NCBI GenBank assembly: GCA_017853555.1
Contig: JAFMJH010000004.1
Span: 1 to 64,000, forward strand
Direction of reading: 5' to 3'
Length of the DNA: 64,000 bases
DNA from: Steroidobacteraceae bacterium
GTDB lineage: Bacteria; Pseudomonadota; Gammaproteobacteria; Steroidobacterales; Steroidobacteraceae
Part shown: piece after piece, positions 7,384 through 17,570 of the stretch
Layout of the letters: every line of letters starts with the position of its first letter
How positions within the stretch are numbered: the first letter of the stretch is position 1
Position numbers and translations under genes: made by a program
Notes under the pieces: generated by a model
The model's database searches: none
What the model saw: the letters and a program-made list of their open reading frames with translations, nothing else
What the model was told of the DNA's origin: nothing

Positions 7384-9567
7384 TCAAACGATCGAATATC
7401 CCTCTTCGGCGATGGGCAAGCTGCGGATGCGCTGCCCCGTCGCGGCAAAGACCGCGTTGCAAATTGCCGGCGCGAGCGGCGGTAGCGCAGGTTCGCCGAG
7501 ACCGGTCGGTGCGAAATCGCTCGCCACGAAGTGCACGTCGACCGAAGGCGCAGCCGACATCCGCAGCAGAGGATAGCGATCGAAGTTGGTCTCGACCACG
7601 CGCCCGCGCACGTGCGTAAGTCTTTGTGCAGCCATCGCGCTCAAACCGTCGACGACGGAGCCCTGACATTGCGCTTCGGCGCCGGATAAATTGATCACGG
7701 GACCGACGTCGGCCGCGACCGTCACTTTGTGCACTCGAATTCTCTTTCCGGCATCGACGGATACTTCAGCCACTTCGGCGACGTGCCCCGCATGACTGAA
7801 ATAGAACGCCAACCCCAAACCGCGACCTTTCGGTAGACGTCGCCCCCACCCGCCCTTGTCGGCGGCGAGTTTGAGAACGGCGGCCGCACGCCCGGTGTGC
7901 AGCGCGTTGCGGTTGCCGTCGACGAGCCACCGCGACTCGCCGAGCAGATCGAGCAGGAACGACAAGTGATCGCGGCCTGCGGCGACCGACATTTCATGCA
8001 GAAAACTTTGCAGCGCGAAGGCGAAGACGTTGGATCCCGGTGCGCGCCACGGACCGCAGGGCGACAGCCACGGCAACTGCGTGCGCGTGAGCCGGAAATT
8101 CGCGATGAGTTGCGACAAATCCGCTTCGGCCTTCAAATCACCTCCGGTGACCGGCTTTTTGCCATCGGCGGTGAATGTCACGAAGTGGTTCTGCCAGACG
8201 ATCGGCCTGCCCGACGCATCGAGACCGCCCTTGAGCGAATGAAAGCCGCCGGCCCGCAAGAAGTCGTTGCGCATGTCGTCTTCGCGCGTCCACTGCAGTT
8301 TCACCGGCGTTTTGATACGCCGGGCTATCGCCGCCGCTTCGCAGCAGAAATCGTTCATCAACCTGCGACCGAAACCTCCGCCCACGCGCATCTGGTGCAA
8401 CGTGACTGCGGACTCGGGGATGGCGAGCAACTTGGCAACCATCGGGATCGCACGTTGCGGCATCTGCATCGGCGCCCAAAGCTCGATGCCGCCGTCGGCA
8501 TTCATGCGCGCCGTGACGCTGTGCGGCTCCAATTGCGCATGCGACAAAAATGCGTAGCGATAATCGGCACTGACCACGCGATGCGCGCTCGCCAGCGCCC
8601 GATCGACTTCGCCACGGTCGGTGACGGTTTCGAGCGTGCCCGCGCGCGCAGCCGCCGCCTTCTTCGCTTGTTCCCAGTCGTCCGTCGATGCACCCGCGTC
8701 GTCCCAGGTGACGCGCAGCGACTTGCGCGCCTTGAACGCGGCCCAGGTGCTGCGGGCGATGATGGCTACGCCAGGCTTGAGTTCGGCGAGATCGCCATTG
8801 CCTTCGATCAAAAAAACGTCGATCACGCCGGGCAGACGACGCAGCTCGTCCACGTTCGCGCTGATCGGTTTCGCGCCGATCGCCTCGCCTTTGACGTATA
8901 CCGCGTACACCATCTCGGGCAACACGGTATCGATCGCGAACAAGGGTTCGCCGCGCACGATGCGCGGCGTGTCGACCCCGGGCACGCGCGTGCCCAGCAA
9001 TTTGTACGCACTGCGATTTTTGAGACTCACGGCGTCCGGCGCCGGCACCGGCAGTCGCGCGGCGGCCTCGGCGAGCTCGACGTATCGCAAAGTCTTCCCG
9101 GATTCGTGAATCACGGCGCCGGCTTCGGTGCGACATTCGGTCAGCGGCACGTTCCAGCGTTGTGCGGCCGCCTGCATCAGCATCACGCGCGCCGTCGCAC
9201 CGGCTTTGCGCAACGGATCCCAGCAGCGCGGAGTCGCCGTCGACCCACCGGCGAACTGCATGCCGTAGCGCTTGGCGTCGATGGGCGACTGGACGATGCG
9301 CACATCCGCCCACGCGACGTCGAGTTCCTCGGCGACGATCATCGGCATCGCGGTTTTGACGCCTTGCCCGATTTCGGGCTGCGTCGCCATGATGGTGATG
9401 CCGTCGCGCGAAATCTGCAGGAAGGCGTTCGGCTCGAAGGCCGCGTTTGCGACGGGCCCATCGGCCGCATCCGCAAACGAAATGCCGAGCACGAACCCGC
9501 CGCCGACGATCCCCGAAAGTTTGAGGAAGTCACGCCGCGCCGTCATGGATCCGGATGAGTGTGTCAT
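7384..9567 (-). CDS. molybdopterin-dependent hydroxylase, large subunit (IorB-like), Tat-exported
   Basis: A 727-residue protein resembling the isoquinoline 1-oxidoreductase beta subunit/aldehyde dehydrogenase molybdenum-binding subunit. An N-terminal Tat signal (TARRDFLKLSG) predicts periplasmic export of the folded cofactor-bound enzyme. Motifs typical of the family are QPEIGQGVKTAMPMIVAEEL, MRVGGGFGRR and the C-terminal GLGEPALPPLAPA with its conserved glutamate. Family enzymes hydroxylate N-heterocycles or oxidise aldehydes and pass electrons to a [2Fe-2S] partner (IorA). No such partner is visible next to it, which is unusual. Two starts are possible, 9567 and 9546 (MTARRD...); both keep the Tat motif, and the choice of the longer one is weak. 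Confidence 0.87.
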   Translation of the reverse strand: MTHSSGSMTARRDFLKLSGIVGGGFVLGISFADAADGPVANAAFEPNAFLQISRDGITIMATQPEIGQGVKTAMPMIVAEELDVAWADVRIVQSPIDAKRYGMQFAGGSTATPRCWDPLRKAGATARVMLMQAAAQRWNVPLTECRTEAGAVIHESGKTLRYVELAEAAARLPVPAPDAVSLKNRSAYKLLGTRVPGVDTPRIVRGEPLFAIDTVLPEMVYAVYVKGEAIGAKPISANVDELRRLPGVIDVFLIEGNGDLAELKPGVAIIARSTWAAFKARKSLRVTWDDAGASTDDWEQAKKAAAARAGTLETVTDRGEVDRALASAHRVVSADYRYAFLSHAQLEPHSVTARMNADGGIELWAPMQMPQRAIPMVAKLLAIPESAVTLHQMRVGGGFGRRLMNDFCCEAAAIARRIKTPVKLQWTREDDMRNDFLRAGGFHSLKGGLDASGRPIVWQNHFVTFTADGKKPVTGGDLKAEADLSQLIANFRLTRTQLPWLSPCGPWRAPGSNVFAFALQSFLHEMSVAAGRDHLSFLLDLLGESRWLVDGNRNALHTGRAAAVLKLAADKGGWGRRLPKGRGLGLAFYFSHAGHVAEVAEVSVDAGKRIRVHKVTVAADVGPVINLSGAEAQCQGSVVDGLSAMAAQRLTHVRGRVVETNFDRYPLLRMSAAPSVDVHFVASDFAPTGLGEPALPPLAPAICNAVFAATGQRIRSLPIAEEGYSIV

Positions 9568-9598
9568 GCGGATAATGTACCTCAGGGCGGCGCCCGGC

Positions 9599-11569
9599 CT
9601 AAATGGCGTCGGGCACCGTCAGGCGCGCGTCGTCTTCCGCCCGCGCATAAATCCCTCGGGCGAGGTAGTCGTCGATCCGGCGAACGATCTGACGCGCCCC
9701 CGAATACGGGTTGACCGCCGGATCGCCCGCCCAAAGATCGTTGGGCAAGCCGACGTCGCCGGCGTAGACGCCGGCGTAGACCACCGGGTCGTCCCACAAA
9801 GCCAGATTGGCGAGCGGATTGGCACGTGCCCGACGCAACGCGGCCAAGTCGATGTTGACCCGGAAGGCCACCGGCCCCGGACCATCCACCGTACCCTCCA
9901 CGCGACCGTCGAAACGCACGATCCGCGAGTGCCCGCGCCGGAAAAACGTGTAGACGTCCGAATCGTGATGCGCGTGCTCGCCACCGTCACAGGCCGACAA
10001 CACGTAGCAGGTGTTCTCGAATGCCCGCGTACGACGACACACGTCCCAAATATCCCGCCCCGCACCGCCATGCGGCTCGGAGCTCGAGTGCATGATGACT
10101 TCGGCCCCTGCGCGACGCAGACCATGGGCGACCTCGGGCACCATGTTGTCGAAACAGATCATGTTGGCCAGACGGCCAAGCGGCGTATCCGCGATCGGGA
10201 ACAGCGCATCGCTGCCGAACGTGTCGAGGTATTGGCTGAGCACGCTGCCGGGCGTCGTGTCGGGCAACAATCCCCAGACGTCGGCACACTGGTTTTTCCG
10301 ATAGGTGTGCACGAGGTTGCCCGCATCGTCCATCAAAAATGACGAATTGAAGACCCGACCGGGCATCTTCGGATGCACTTCAAAGTTCTGGAATGCGACG
10401 TAGACTTTGTTGCGCTGCGCGAAAGCCGCGATGCGATCGAAGATGGGATCGGGATACGAGATCGCAAGCCGCGCCATGTCGTCGACGGTGCGTTGCACGC
10501 CGCCGATGCCGCCGGGACCCGTCAACCAGAATTCCGGAAAGATGCACAGTCGCACGGACGGGATGTTGGCGCGCGAACCCGCCAGCTCGAGCGACTCGTC
10601 GAGATTCTTCATCATCAATGCGCGCGCATCGACCGAGCGGTCGAGCGGAATCAGACGCGGACACTCCTGCACGAGCAAAGCCTCGTATTGCTCCTCGTGC
10701 TTCGCATGGCGTGACGTCGGGCGCTGTGCCTGCAGGCGCCTTTTCGCCTCGGCACGCCACTGCGCTGCATTGCGTGGCGCAGCCACCGAAGGCGAGTCCG
10801 CGGCGGCGCGTTGATAGCCGCGCGCATAGGTATTCGCGCGCACGATCGCCGGAAACGATTTGTGCGGATTGAGGCGCGAGCGACGCAAGGTTTGCAAATC
10901 GTAATCCGGGAACACGAATTTTTCGTCGCCACGCGCGCAGGCCACCATGCCCGTCGGCGCATACAGCGCCGTCGCAGGCAGGTCCCCCGAAGCGGCGACC
11001 GCCACGTAACACGCCTCCTCGCCGGCACGCGCGAGTCGCGCGCCTTGGCGGCTGTCGAACAGACTGTCCGAGCGCTCGAGCGCCGGATTCAAGATCAGCT
11101 CCGCGCCGTGAAACACGAGCGCGCGGGCATAGGTGCAATACAGCACATCTTCACCCGGCAGCATGCCTATTTGACCGAACGGAGTCGGCACCACCGCGAA
11201 CGGCGCAGGTTTGCCGATCGCACTCGTCGCGTCATCGAAACCGTCGACCAGCGAAGGCGTGATCTTGTCCACGGACAATCGCATCACACCACTGTCGTCA
11301 AATAAAAAAGCGACCACCTGCACCGTGCCGTCTTCGCGCTGCAGCCGCGCCGCGCCGGCGAGCCACACTTTCGCCTCACGCGCGGCCGCACCGATCGGCT
11401 GCAGCGTCGATGTCGCCGCACCCGAGGCCTGCGGCAACACGACGAGCACCGGGGCCTCGTCGAGCTGGCGACGCGTCGCCACTGCACGAGCTTCGACGAG
11501 CTCGCTGACGAGCGCAGTGCTCGCTGCATCGACGGACCAAGACGACTGGGAAAGCACGAGTGAGGTCAT
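9599..11569 (-). CDS. tandem nitrilase-superfamily protein, C-terminal domain active, N-terminal domain degenerate
   Basis: A 656-residue fusion of two carbon-nitrogen hydrolase domains. The C-terminal half keeps the complete Glu-Lys-Cys triad: E346 in FPEFWLTG, K425 in YRKNQC and C472 in ICFDNMVPE. It should therefore cleave a nitrile, amide or carbamoyl C-N bond. The N-terminal half (about residues 1-250) has the same layout but reads VVLPQASG where the glutamate should be and GMLPGEDV where the cysteine should be; only the lysine region (VDKITPS) remains. It looks like a pseudo-enzyme domain. There is no signal peptide. The gene starts two bases after the upstream transporter stops, so substrate import and hydrolysis are likely linked. 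The exact substrate is not predictable. Confidence 0.85.
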   Translation of the reverse strand: MTSLVLSQSSWSVDAASTALVSELVEARAVATRRQLDEAPVLVVLPQASGAATSTLQPIGAAAREAKVWLAGAARLQREDGTVQVVAFLFDDSGVMRLSVDKITPSLVDGFDDATSAIGKPAPFAVVPTPFGQIGMLPGEDVLYCTYARALVFHGAELILNPALERSDSLFDSRQGARLARAGEEACYVAVAASGDLPATALYAPTGMVACARGDEKFVFPDYDLQTLRRSRLNPHKSFPAIVRANTYARGYQRAAADSPSVAAPRNAAQWRAEAKRRLQAQRPTSRHAKHEEQYEALLVQECPRLIPLDRSVDARALMMKNLDESLELAGSRANIPSVRLCIFPEFWLTGPGGIGGVQRTVDDMARLAISYPDPIFDRIAAFAQRNKVYVAFQNFEVHPKMPGRVFNSSFLMDDAGNLVHTYRKNQCADVWGLLPDTTPGSVLSQYLDTFGSDALFPIADTPLGRLANMICFDNMVPEVAHGLRRAGAEVIMHSSSEPHGGAGRDIWDVCRRTRAFENTCYVLSACDGGEHAHHDSDVYTFFRRGHSRIVRFDGRVEGTVDGPGPVAFRVNIDLAALRRARANPLANLALWDDPVVYAGVYAGDVGLPNDLWAGDPAVNPYSGARQIVRRIDDYLARGIYARAEDDARLTVPDAI

Positions 11570-11571
11570 GT

Positions 11572-13020
11572 TCAACTCCTGGGCCGATTGCGCAACGTCG
11601 CGGCGATCTCGGCGTACCGCGCGCGCGGCAGATGGTAGCGGGAGTAGCAGGCGAGCGCGATGCAACCGGCGACTAGAGTAAGCGACACCGCCGCCAAACC
11701 GAGATCGAGCAGTGACGACGCGGAGATCTCGCTCGCAGACTTGCCGACCGGCAACGCGATCCATTGCACCACCACGCCGGCAACGAGCTTGCCGATGCTC
11801 GAGGCCATCTTGTTGCCGAGCGGCAGAAACGCCAGCAGCAAGCCGGTGCGCGATTCACGCTTCTCGAAGGCATATTCGTCGGCGCTCTCGGCGAACATCA
11901 CCGCAGAGCAGACCATGATGAGTCCCGTGCCGACACCGACGCCGACGTTTGCCACGTACAGCGCTTGCACGAGGGCCTCCGTGCCGTTGGCAGGCATCAG
12001 ACCGAGCAAGCGCAACGCGGGCGGCAACACGTAGCCACCGAGCATCAACGACACCCCGGTCAGATACAGCGCTTTGGGTTCGATGCGTTTGATCGCGAAG
12101 CGCGTCGCGAATGCCGCCACGAACGTCGCGATTTGCACGGCCATGAGCCAGGCGCCGGTTTGTCGCGTCGACAATTCCCAGAAATACGTCCCGAGATGCA
12201 GATTGAGGGATCGGAAATACGAACCCATCACACCGGCAAACAGCAGGCCCAGAAACATCGCACGAAAATTTCGCAAATCGGTGAGTGCCCGCCAGGCCGA
12301 GCGCAAGGACTCGGCGATGCCGAACACGCGCGGCTTCACGGCATCGAGCTCCGCTTCGCTGCGTTGTACGGCACGCTGCGTCGTGAGCGCGCCGATCAAG
12401 GCACACACGACGATGATCGCCGCGACGAGCAAGGCAAAGCGCGGATAGTTGTCGGGATTTTCCTGACCGCGCTGAAACTGCGGGGTCGGCAAGAACGCGA
12501 AGTTGAAGATGGCCCAGGTGATCACCAAATTGACGCCAGCGACCACCGCTTGCCGCCATATGCCGAGCTCGGCCCGCAACTCGGCGTCGGCGGTGATCTC
12601 GGCTGCGATCGCCGCAGCCGGCACTGCATAGATCGATCCGACCAGACGCACCAGCAAACTCAGGATCAGCAACCAGGCGAACAAACCGAGCTGACCGAGT
12701 CCCGCGGGCGCCGAGAACAGCAGAAAGACGCAGATGCCGACGGGCAACAAGGCGAAATACATCAGCGTATGGCGACGCCCGAATCGCCCGCGGAAACTGT
12801 CCGAATAACTGCCGATGAGGGGGTCGAGCACCGCGTCGGCGAAGATCGAGATCGCGATGGCAAGACCCGCCAAGGACCCCGCAAGTCCGAGCACCTGCGC
12901 GTAGTAGAAGATCAGAAATACTTCGTAGATCTGGAACTTCGTGGATTCGATCACCGCAGTGAAACCGAACCCCACCCGCGCGTGCCAAGGCACGCCGCCA
13001 TTTGCTGCCGTTGGTGTCAT
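11572..13020 (-). CDS. GPH-family (MFS_2) cation symporter
   Basis: A 482-residue membrane protein of the glycoside-pentoside-hexuronide:cation symporter family. Twelve hydrophobic segments are visible. The N-terminal family features are FADAVLDPLIGSYSD and RGRFGRRHTLMYFA. Family members usually co-transport sugars or glycosides with Na+ or H+, but many GPH proteins next to catabolic genes move other compounds. A strong ribosome-binding site (GGGAGGGG) precedes ATG 13020. The downstream nitrilase-fold gene starts two bases after its stop, which makes an imported nitrilase/amidase substrate an attractive, untested idea. Confidence 0.82.
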   Translation of the reverse strand: MTPTAANGGVPWHARVGFGFTAVIESTKFQIYEVFLIFYYAQVLGLAGSLAGLAIAISIFADAVLDPLIGSYSDSFRGRFGRRHTLMYFALLPVGICVFLLFSAPAGLGQLGLFAWLLILSLLVRLVGSIYAVPAAAIAAEITADAELRAELGIWRQAVVAGVNLVITWAIFNFAFLPTPQFQRGQENPDNYPRFALLVAAIIVVCALIGALTTQRAVQRSEAELDAVKPRVFGIAESLRSAWRALTDLRNFRAMFLGLLFAGVMGSYFRSLNLHLGTYFWELSTRQTGAWLMAVQIATFVAAFATRFAIKRIEPKALYLTGVSLMLGGYVLPPALRLLGLMPANGTEALVQALYVANVGVGVGTGLIMVCSAVMFAESADEYAFEKRESRTGLLLAFLPLGNKMASSIGKLVAGVVVQWIALPVGKSASEISASSLLDLGLAAVSLTLVAGCIALACYSRYHLPRARYAEIAATLRNRPRS

Positions 13021-13093
13021 CCGCGTCCCCTCCCGCGCCCAAGTCGGAGTGGGACTATACCTCCAGGCGCTGATGCAAGACGGAACGATCGCA

Positions 13094-13129
13094 GCGGCCT
13101 CGCCAATGCAGAAGCACTGACGAGGCCGC
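13094..13129. repeat. 9-bp inverted repeat between TonB receptor and transporter genes
   Basis: GCGGCCTCG at 13094-13102 is perfectly complementary to CGAGGCCGC at 13121-13129. A short inner stem (TGC/GCA, loop AGAA) lies inside the 18-base loop. It follows the stop of the upstream TonB receptor gene (13184) and precedes the transporter start, in a 163-base gap. There is no T-run on the minus strand, so a canonical intrinsic terminator is not supported; it could be an mRNA-stabilising or Rho-associated hairpin. Confidence 0.5.
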
Positions 13130-13183
13130 CGATGCGGAAAGCGTGGCGTGGAGAGCCGCGGTTGCCTGTGGCAACGAATTTAT

Positions 13184-16100
13184 TCAGTCGAACGCTTTCG
13201 TCACCGTCGCATAGACGTACCGCCCGTACGGACGATGCACGAAGCCGTCATATCCGCCGGAGGTGAGCGGTGGTCCGACGTTGGTGATATCGCGCGCACC
13301 GACGCGAATCTTGGATCCCGACATGAATCCGCCCGCGTCGCCGAATTTGTACTGCACGTACAAATTGTGCGTGAGTTGCGACTTCACGAGCCAGGGCTTG
13401 CCGGTGGCATCCAGAAAACCGATCTCGTCGTAATTGCCGATGTACTGGTGGAAAGTTCCGATCTGCACGGGACCTTTCGACCAAGTCAGCGACGCGGAGC
13501 CGCGCCACTCCGGGCGGCCGCCTTGACGGATCAGGTCTTTGCCCTCGGGTAGCGACGTGGCGACGTTGATCTTTCCCTGACTGCGCGCGGCGAGCAAGGA
13601 TTCGATCACCGGCCCGGGATCGCGCTGGAACTCCAGCAGACGGGTCGCATTGAACTTGAAATTGAACTCGCCGAGTCGCGTACGCGGCAAAGCCCATATG
13701 AGCGCCAGGTCGACGCCTCGTACCGTTTGCGGCTGCAGATTCACGTACACGTCGTCGATGGCCAAAAGCCGACCGACGGGCGTCAAACCCGTACCGGCAA
13801 AAAACGCGATGTCGTCGGCGTTGACGGCGGAACGCGTCACGCTGGGATTCGTCGAACCGTTGAGGCGGGCCAGATAGTCGAGCGCGAGCGTTCCCTCGGG
13901 CCCGAGAATGCCCACGATCCCGCGCTGTCGGATATCCCAATAGTCGACGCTCGTGGTGATGCTGCCGACCGCTTCGGGCAAAAACTTCGGCTCGAAGATG
14001 ACACCGTAGGACTTGTTAGTGCTTTCCTCGGGCTTCAGGTCGGGGTTGCCGGCGATCCGGCGTTGGAAGCTCAAAGATTGACCGCAGTTGGCAAACGAAG
14101 CGATGCGCTTGGCGCGCAGGTCGGCTTCGCAACGGATGTAGTCGTTGTTGGTCGTATTGCGCGAAATGAGCGGGACCGTGGTCGTTTCCAGATTGGGAGC
14201 ACGGAATCCCTGCGAATAGGAGGCGCGGAAGCGCAACCCGTCCACCGCATCCCAAGCAAGCGCCACCTTCGGTTTGGCGACACTGCCGAAATCGCTGTAA
14301 TTCTCGTATCGACCGGCAATCTGGAACTCCAGACCGCGGATCAGCGGCAACACGCGGTCGCGACCGAACACGGGCACGGCGAATTCGACGTACGCCGCGC
14401 TGACGGTTCTCGCGCCACCGGAGTCGGGGTTCGGACTGACCGCCGCGACGTTGCTGACGTTTGCGACCCCGGTCACCGAATCGACGAACTGAATCGTGCC
14501 GTCGACGTTTGCATCGCGATCGTCCTTCTGCGTTTCGCGCCGCACTTCGGCACCGAACGCTACGCCGATATCGCCGGCGCCCCAGTGCGCGAGATCGGAC
14601 TTCGAGGCCTTGAAGTCCAACATCGACAAAGTGGTGCGCGTATCGCGCCGCAGCTGCATGGTGATGGCGTCGATCGCCGCCTTCGAACTCGGCGTGCAGT
14701 CACCATAGCTCTGGTCGTTCAAGCATCCGCCGTTGAACGGGTTGTAGGCATCGGGCGTCGCGAGTGCGAGCTGCTTTTGCAATGCCGTGGTGTTCACGTT
14801 GTTGGACACGTCACTCGCTTCCGCTTCGGCATACACCAAGGCGGAGTTCCAATCGAAGCCGAATTTTTCGCCTTTCAAACCCACCAGCAGTCGTGCCTGA
14901 CGGTTGTCGACGTCCACGTATTGAGCCCCGGCATCGGCGAAACGGTAGTTGTCGAGTCGCAGCGGGATGCCCGCGGCCGGCACGTTGGTCAGCCCCGACA
15001 GACGATTGGGGTTGGCCTGCCCGTTCGGCAACGTAGTCGCACCGAACGGATTCCAATAGTTGCTGGCCGGAATCCAGATCTGGAACAGGTTGATCACCGC
15101 GGGCTGCAAGCGGAACGACGAGGCGTTGTAGTAGCCGGCCTCGCCGAACAGCGTCACCCCGGCCGACAACTCGCGCTCACCCGACAAAAACAGGTTCGAG
15201 CGTTTGACGTCCGGATTCACCATCGTGCCGCGGCTCGTGTCGTAACGCAGATCGCGGAACACACCGGTGGTCTGCAGCGCGACGTTTACGATGCAGAGAC
15301 CGTTGCCGATGTCGCGTGTGCACGAGCCGTAGCTCGACGGACGGATGTAGAACGCGCCCGCAGCACTCGTCAGCGCCGTGGTACCGGCAAGTACGCGCGT
15401 ATTCGCGAGCAAGTTCGGCCATAGGCCTCGAGTGTTGCGCGTATCCGATCCGGTGAGTCCTGCGAATGCGGGATCGTTGGCAAAGAAACTGCGGCGATCG
15501 TCGGTTGCCGACAGCGGGCTATCTTCGGCGAGCATGCCCGAGCGATCGGTGTATTCGAACGATCCGGAGAAATGACCGCTGTCGAATTTCATTCCGCCGT
15601 GCAGGTTGACTTGCGTTTCGCGCAGGTGGGTCGATTCCGCACCGCCGTACTGGACCGACACCGTGAGACCAGTGTCTTTACGGCGGGTGACCGTGTTGAC
15701 CACACCGGCAACGGCGTCGGAGCCGTACAGTGCCGCACCGCCATCGAGCAGCACTTCGATACGCTCGAGTCCGGCGCCCGGGATGGCGTTGGTGTTGTAG
15801 GTCAACACCGGCACCGAGTTGGTGTTGGTCAACGCCTGACTGGTCGGATGCGTGACGTTGCGTCGACCGTTGATGAGCACCAGCGTGTTGCCGATACCCA
15901 AGGTACGCAGGTCCGCGGAGCCGACGTCGCCGCGCGCCGCGTTGGTAGTCTGCGCGCTGTTGGACGCGTTGAAATTCACGTCGCCAAACTGCGGCACGCT
16001 GCGAAACAGTTCATCGCCGCTGACGGCGCCGACCGCCTGGATGTCGGCGTCGGTGATCAGCGTCACCGGGACCGCGGCGGATATTTTGCCCTTGATCTGC

Positions 16101-16264
16101 GAGCCGACGATGACCACCTCCTGCAAATCGTCGATCGACGCTTGCCCGGCCGCTTGTTGTGCGACTGCCGAATCCGCGTGCAGACCGACGAAGAAAATGG
16201 CCGCCGCTGCGCAAGCTGCGCTGCGTACACCTTGAATTTTCAACAGAACTACAGGGTTGGTCAT
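13184..16264 (-). CDS. TonB-dependent receptor (large, 1026 residues)
   Basis: The signal sequence (MTNPVVLLKIQGVRSAACAAA...) ends near VAQQ. A TonB-box-like QEVVIVGSQIKG follows. The plug domain carries VLINGRRN and GLERIEVLLDGGAALYGSDA, and a long beta-barrel ends in YVYATVTKAFD with the terminal phenylalanine one residue from the end. It belongs to the large receptor class common in polymer- or complex-substrate-using proteobacteria. GGAGGGG lies directly before the ATG. The gene starts 19 bases after the dctA-like gene stops and precedes a GPH transporter, so it probably supplies the outer-membrane step of the same uptake route. Confidence 0.93.
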   Translation of the reverse strand: MTNPVVLLKIQGVRSAACAAAAIFFVGLHADSAVAQQAAGQASIDDLQEVVIVGSQIKGKISAAVPVTLITDADIQAVGAVSGDELFRSVPQFGDVNFNASNSAQTTNAARGDVGSADLRTLGIGNTLVLINGRRNVTHPTSQALTNTNSVPVLTYNTNAIPGAGLERIEVLLDGGAALYGSDAVAGVVNTVTRRKDTGLTVSVQYGGAESTHLRETQVNLHGGMKFDSGHFSGSFEYTDRSGMLAEDSPLSATDDRRSFFANDPAFAGLTGSDTRNTRGLWPNLLANTRVLAGTTALTSAAGAFYIRPSSYGSCTRDIGNGLCIVNVALQTTGVFRDLRYDTSRGTMVNPDVKRSNLFLSGERELSAGVTLFGEAGYYNASSFRLQPAVINLFQIWIPASNYWNPFGATTLPNGQANPNRLSGLTNVPAAGIPLRLDNYRFADAGAQYVDVDNRQARLLVGLKGEKFGFDWNSALVYAEAEASDVSNNVNTTALQKQLALATPDAYNPFNGGCLNDQSYGDCTPSSKAAIDAITMQLRRDTRTTLSMLDFKASKSDLAHWGAGDIGVAFGAEVRRETQKDDRDANVDGTIQFVDSVTGVANVSNVAAVSPNPDSGGARTVSAAYVEFAVPVFGRDRVLPLIRGLEFQIAGRYENYSDFGSVAKPKVALAWDAVDGLRFRASYSQGFRAPNLETTTVPLISRNTTNNDYIRCEADLRAKRIASFANCGQSLSFQRRIAGNPDLKPEESTNKSYGVIFEPKFLPEAVGSITTSVDYWDIRQRGIVGILGPEGTLALDYLARLNGSTNPSVTRSAVNADDIAFFAGTGLTPVGRLLAIDDVYVNLQPQTVRGVDLALIWALPRTRLGEFNFKFNATRLLEFQRDPGPVIESLLAARSQGKINVATSLPEGKDLIRQGGRPEWRGSASLTWSKGPVQIGTFHQYIGNYDEIGFLDATGKPWLVKSQLTHNLYVQYKFGDAGGFMSGSKIRVGARDITNVGPPLTSGGYDGFVHRPYGRYVYATVTKAFD

Positions 16265-16283
16265 GACTGCCCCTCCGTAAGAG

Positions 16284-17570
16284 CTAGCAATTTTTTGATT
16301 TCGAGTCGTTGAGTGCTACTGCAAGCGCTCCAGCGTCCAGAGCGCCCTCCCACGTCGCCACCACTATCGTGGCGACCGCGTTACCGATGAAATTCGTGAC
16401 CGCGCGACATTCGGACATGAATCGATCTATCCCGAGGATCAACGCCATGCCCGCCACCGGAACCGATGGCACGACGGCAAGCGTGGCCGCCAAAGTGATG
16501 AAACCCGCGCCCGTGACGCCGGCCGCACCCTTGGAGCTCAGGATCGCGACCAACAACAGCGTGATTTCCTGCTGCAGCGTGAGCTCGACGCCCGTCGCTT
16601 GCGCGATGAACAGGGCCGCCAACGTCATGTAGATGTTGGTGCCGTCGAGATTGAAGGAATATCCGGTCGGCACGACGAGCCCGACGACGGACTTCGCGCA
16701 ACCGGCCCGTTCAAGCTTGCTCATCAGCGAAGGCAGTGCCGCCTCGGACGAACTGGTGCCGATCACGAGCCAAATCTCTTCGCGCAGATAACGCAACAAG
16801 GCCCAAAGCGAGAATCCTGAAAAATGGGCGATCGCACCCAGTACCAGCGCGATGAACAAGGCGGAGGTCAGATAGAACGTCGCGATCAGCGCGGCGAGGT
16901 TCACGATGGCGTCGACGCCGTACTTGCCGATCGTGAAAGCGAACGCGCCGAATGCGCCGACTGGCGCGAACTTCATCAACATCCCGACCATGCGCACGAA
17001 GACATCGCTGCCGGCATGCAGACCTTGCACGACACGAGCACCGGAGACGCCGAGCGACGAGACGCTCACGCCGAAAATCACCGCGATGAACAGCACCGGC
17101 AATACTTGACCGCCCGTGAAGGCCCCGACGAAGGTGTCGGGAATGATCGCCAGCAGAAAGGCGACGATGGTCTGCTCCTCGGCTTTGCCGACGTAATCTT
17201 TGACGGCTTTCGGGTCGAGCGTCGCCGGATCCACGCCCATGCCGGCGCCGGGCTGCACGACGTTCGCCACGATCAAGCCGATCACCAACGCAAGCGTCGA
17301 TACGGCCATGAAGTAGACCAATGCTTTGCCGGTCGTTCGTCCCAGACGCCCACCCGCACCGGCCTCGGCGATACCCGTCGCGACGGTGAAGAAAATCACC
17401 GGCGCGATCACCAATTTCACCAATTTGATGAACCCGTCACCGAGCGGCTTCAGTTGTACTGCGAAGTCCGGCAGGTAATGGCCGAGTACCGCGCCGACCA
17501 CGATCGCGAGCAGAACTTGCGCATACAAAGATCGCCACCAAGGCGCCGACGTCACCGCTACGTCGTTCAT
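16284..17570 (-). CDS. dctA: C4-dicarboxylate:cation symporter DctA-like
   Basis: A 428-residue DAACS-family transporter, the same length as E. coli DctA. Typical segments are present: [18 protein letters not shown] (the serine-rich re-entrant region), [20 protein letters not shown], and [13 protein letters not shown]. Together they form the core substrate- and cation-binding elements in the inner membrane. I set the start at [10 protein letters not shown], whose ATG overlaps the stop of the SGNH hydrolase gene by four bases (ATGA); longer versions run into that gene in another frame. A DctB/DctD-like pair lies divergently upstream, fitting regulation by external dicarboxylates such as succinate, fumarate or malate. 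A related aspartate/glutamate specificity cannot be excluded. Confidence 0.88.
   Translation of the reverse strand: MNDVAVTSAPWWRSLYAQVLLAIVVGAVLGHYLPDFAVQLKPLGDGFIKLVKLVIAPVIFFTVATGIAEAGAGGRLGRTTGKALVYFMAVSTLALVIGLIVANVVQPGAGMGVDPATLDPKAVKDYVGKAEEQTIVAFLLAIIPDTFVGAFTGGQVLPVLFIAVIFGVSVSSLGVSGARVVQGLHAGSDVFVRMVGMLMKFAPVGAFGAFAFTIGKYGVDAIVNLAALIATFYLTSALFIALVLGAIAHFSGFSLWALLRYLREEIWLVIGTSSSEAALPSLMSKLERAGCAKSVVGLVVPTGYSFNLDGTNIYMTLAALFIAQATGVELTLQQEITLLLVAILSSKGAAGVTGAGFITLAATLAVVPSVPVAGMALILGIDRFMSECRAVTNFIGNAVATIVVATWEGALDAGALAVALNDSKSKNC

Noticed and set aside
13094-13129. Intrinsic terminator after the large TonB receptor gene
   Set aside because: The hairpin is good, but there is no T-run on the transcribed strand, so it was listed only as an inverted repeat.
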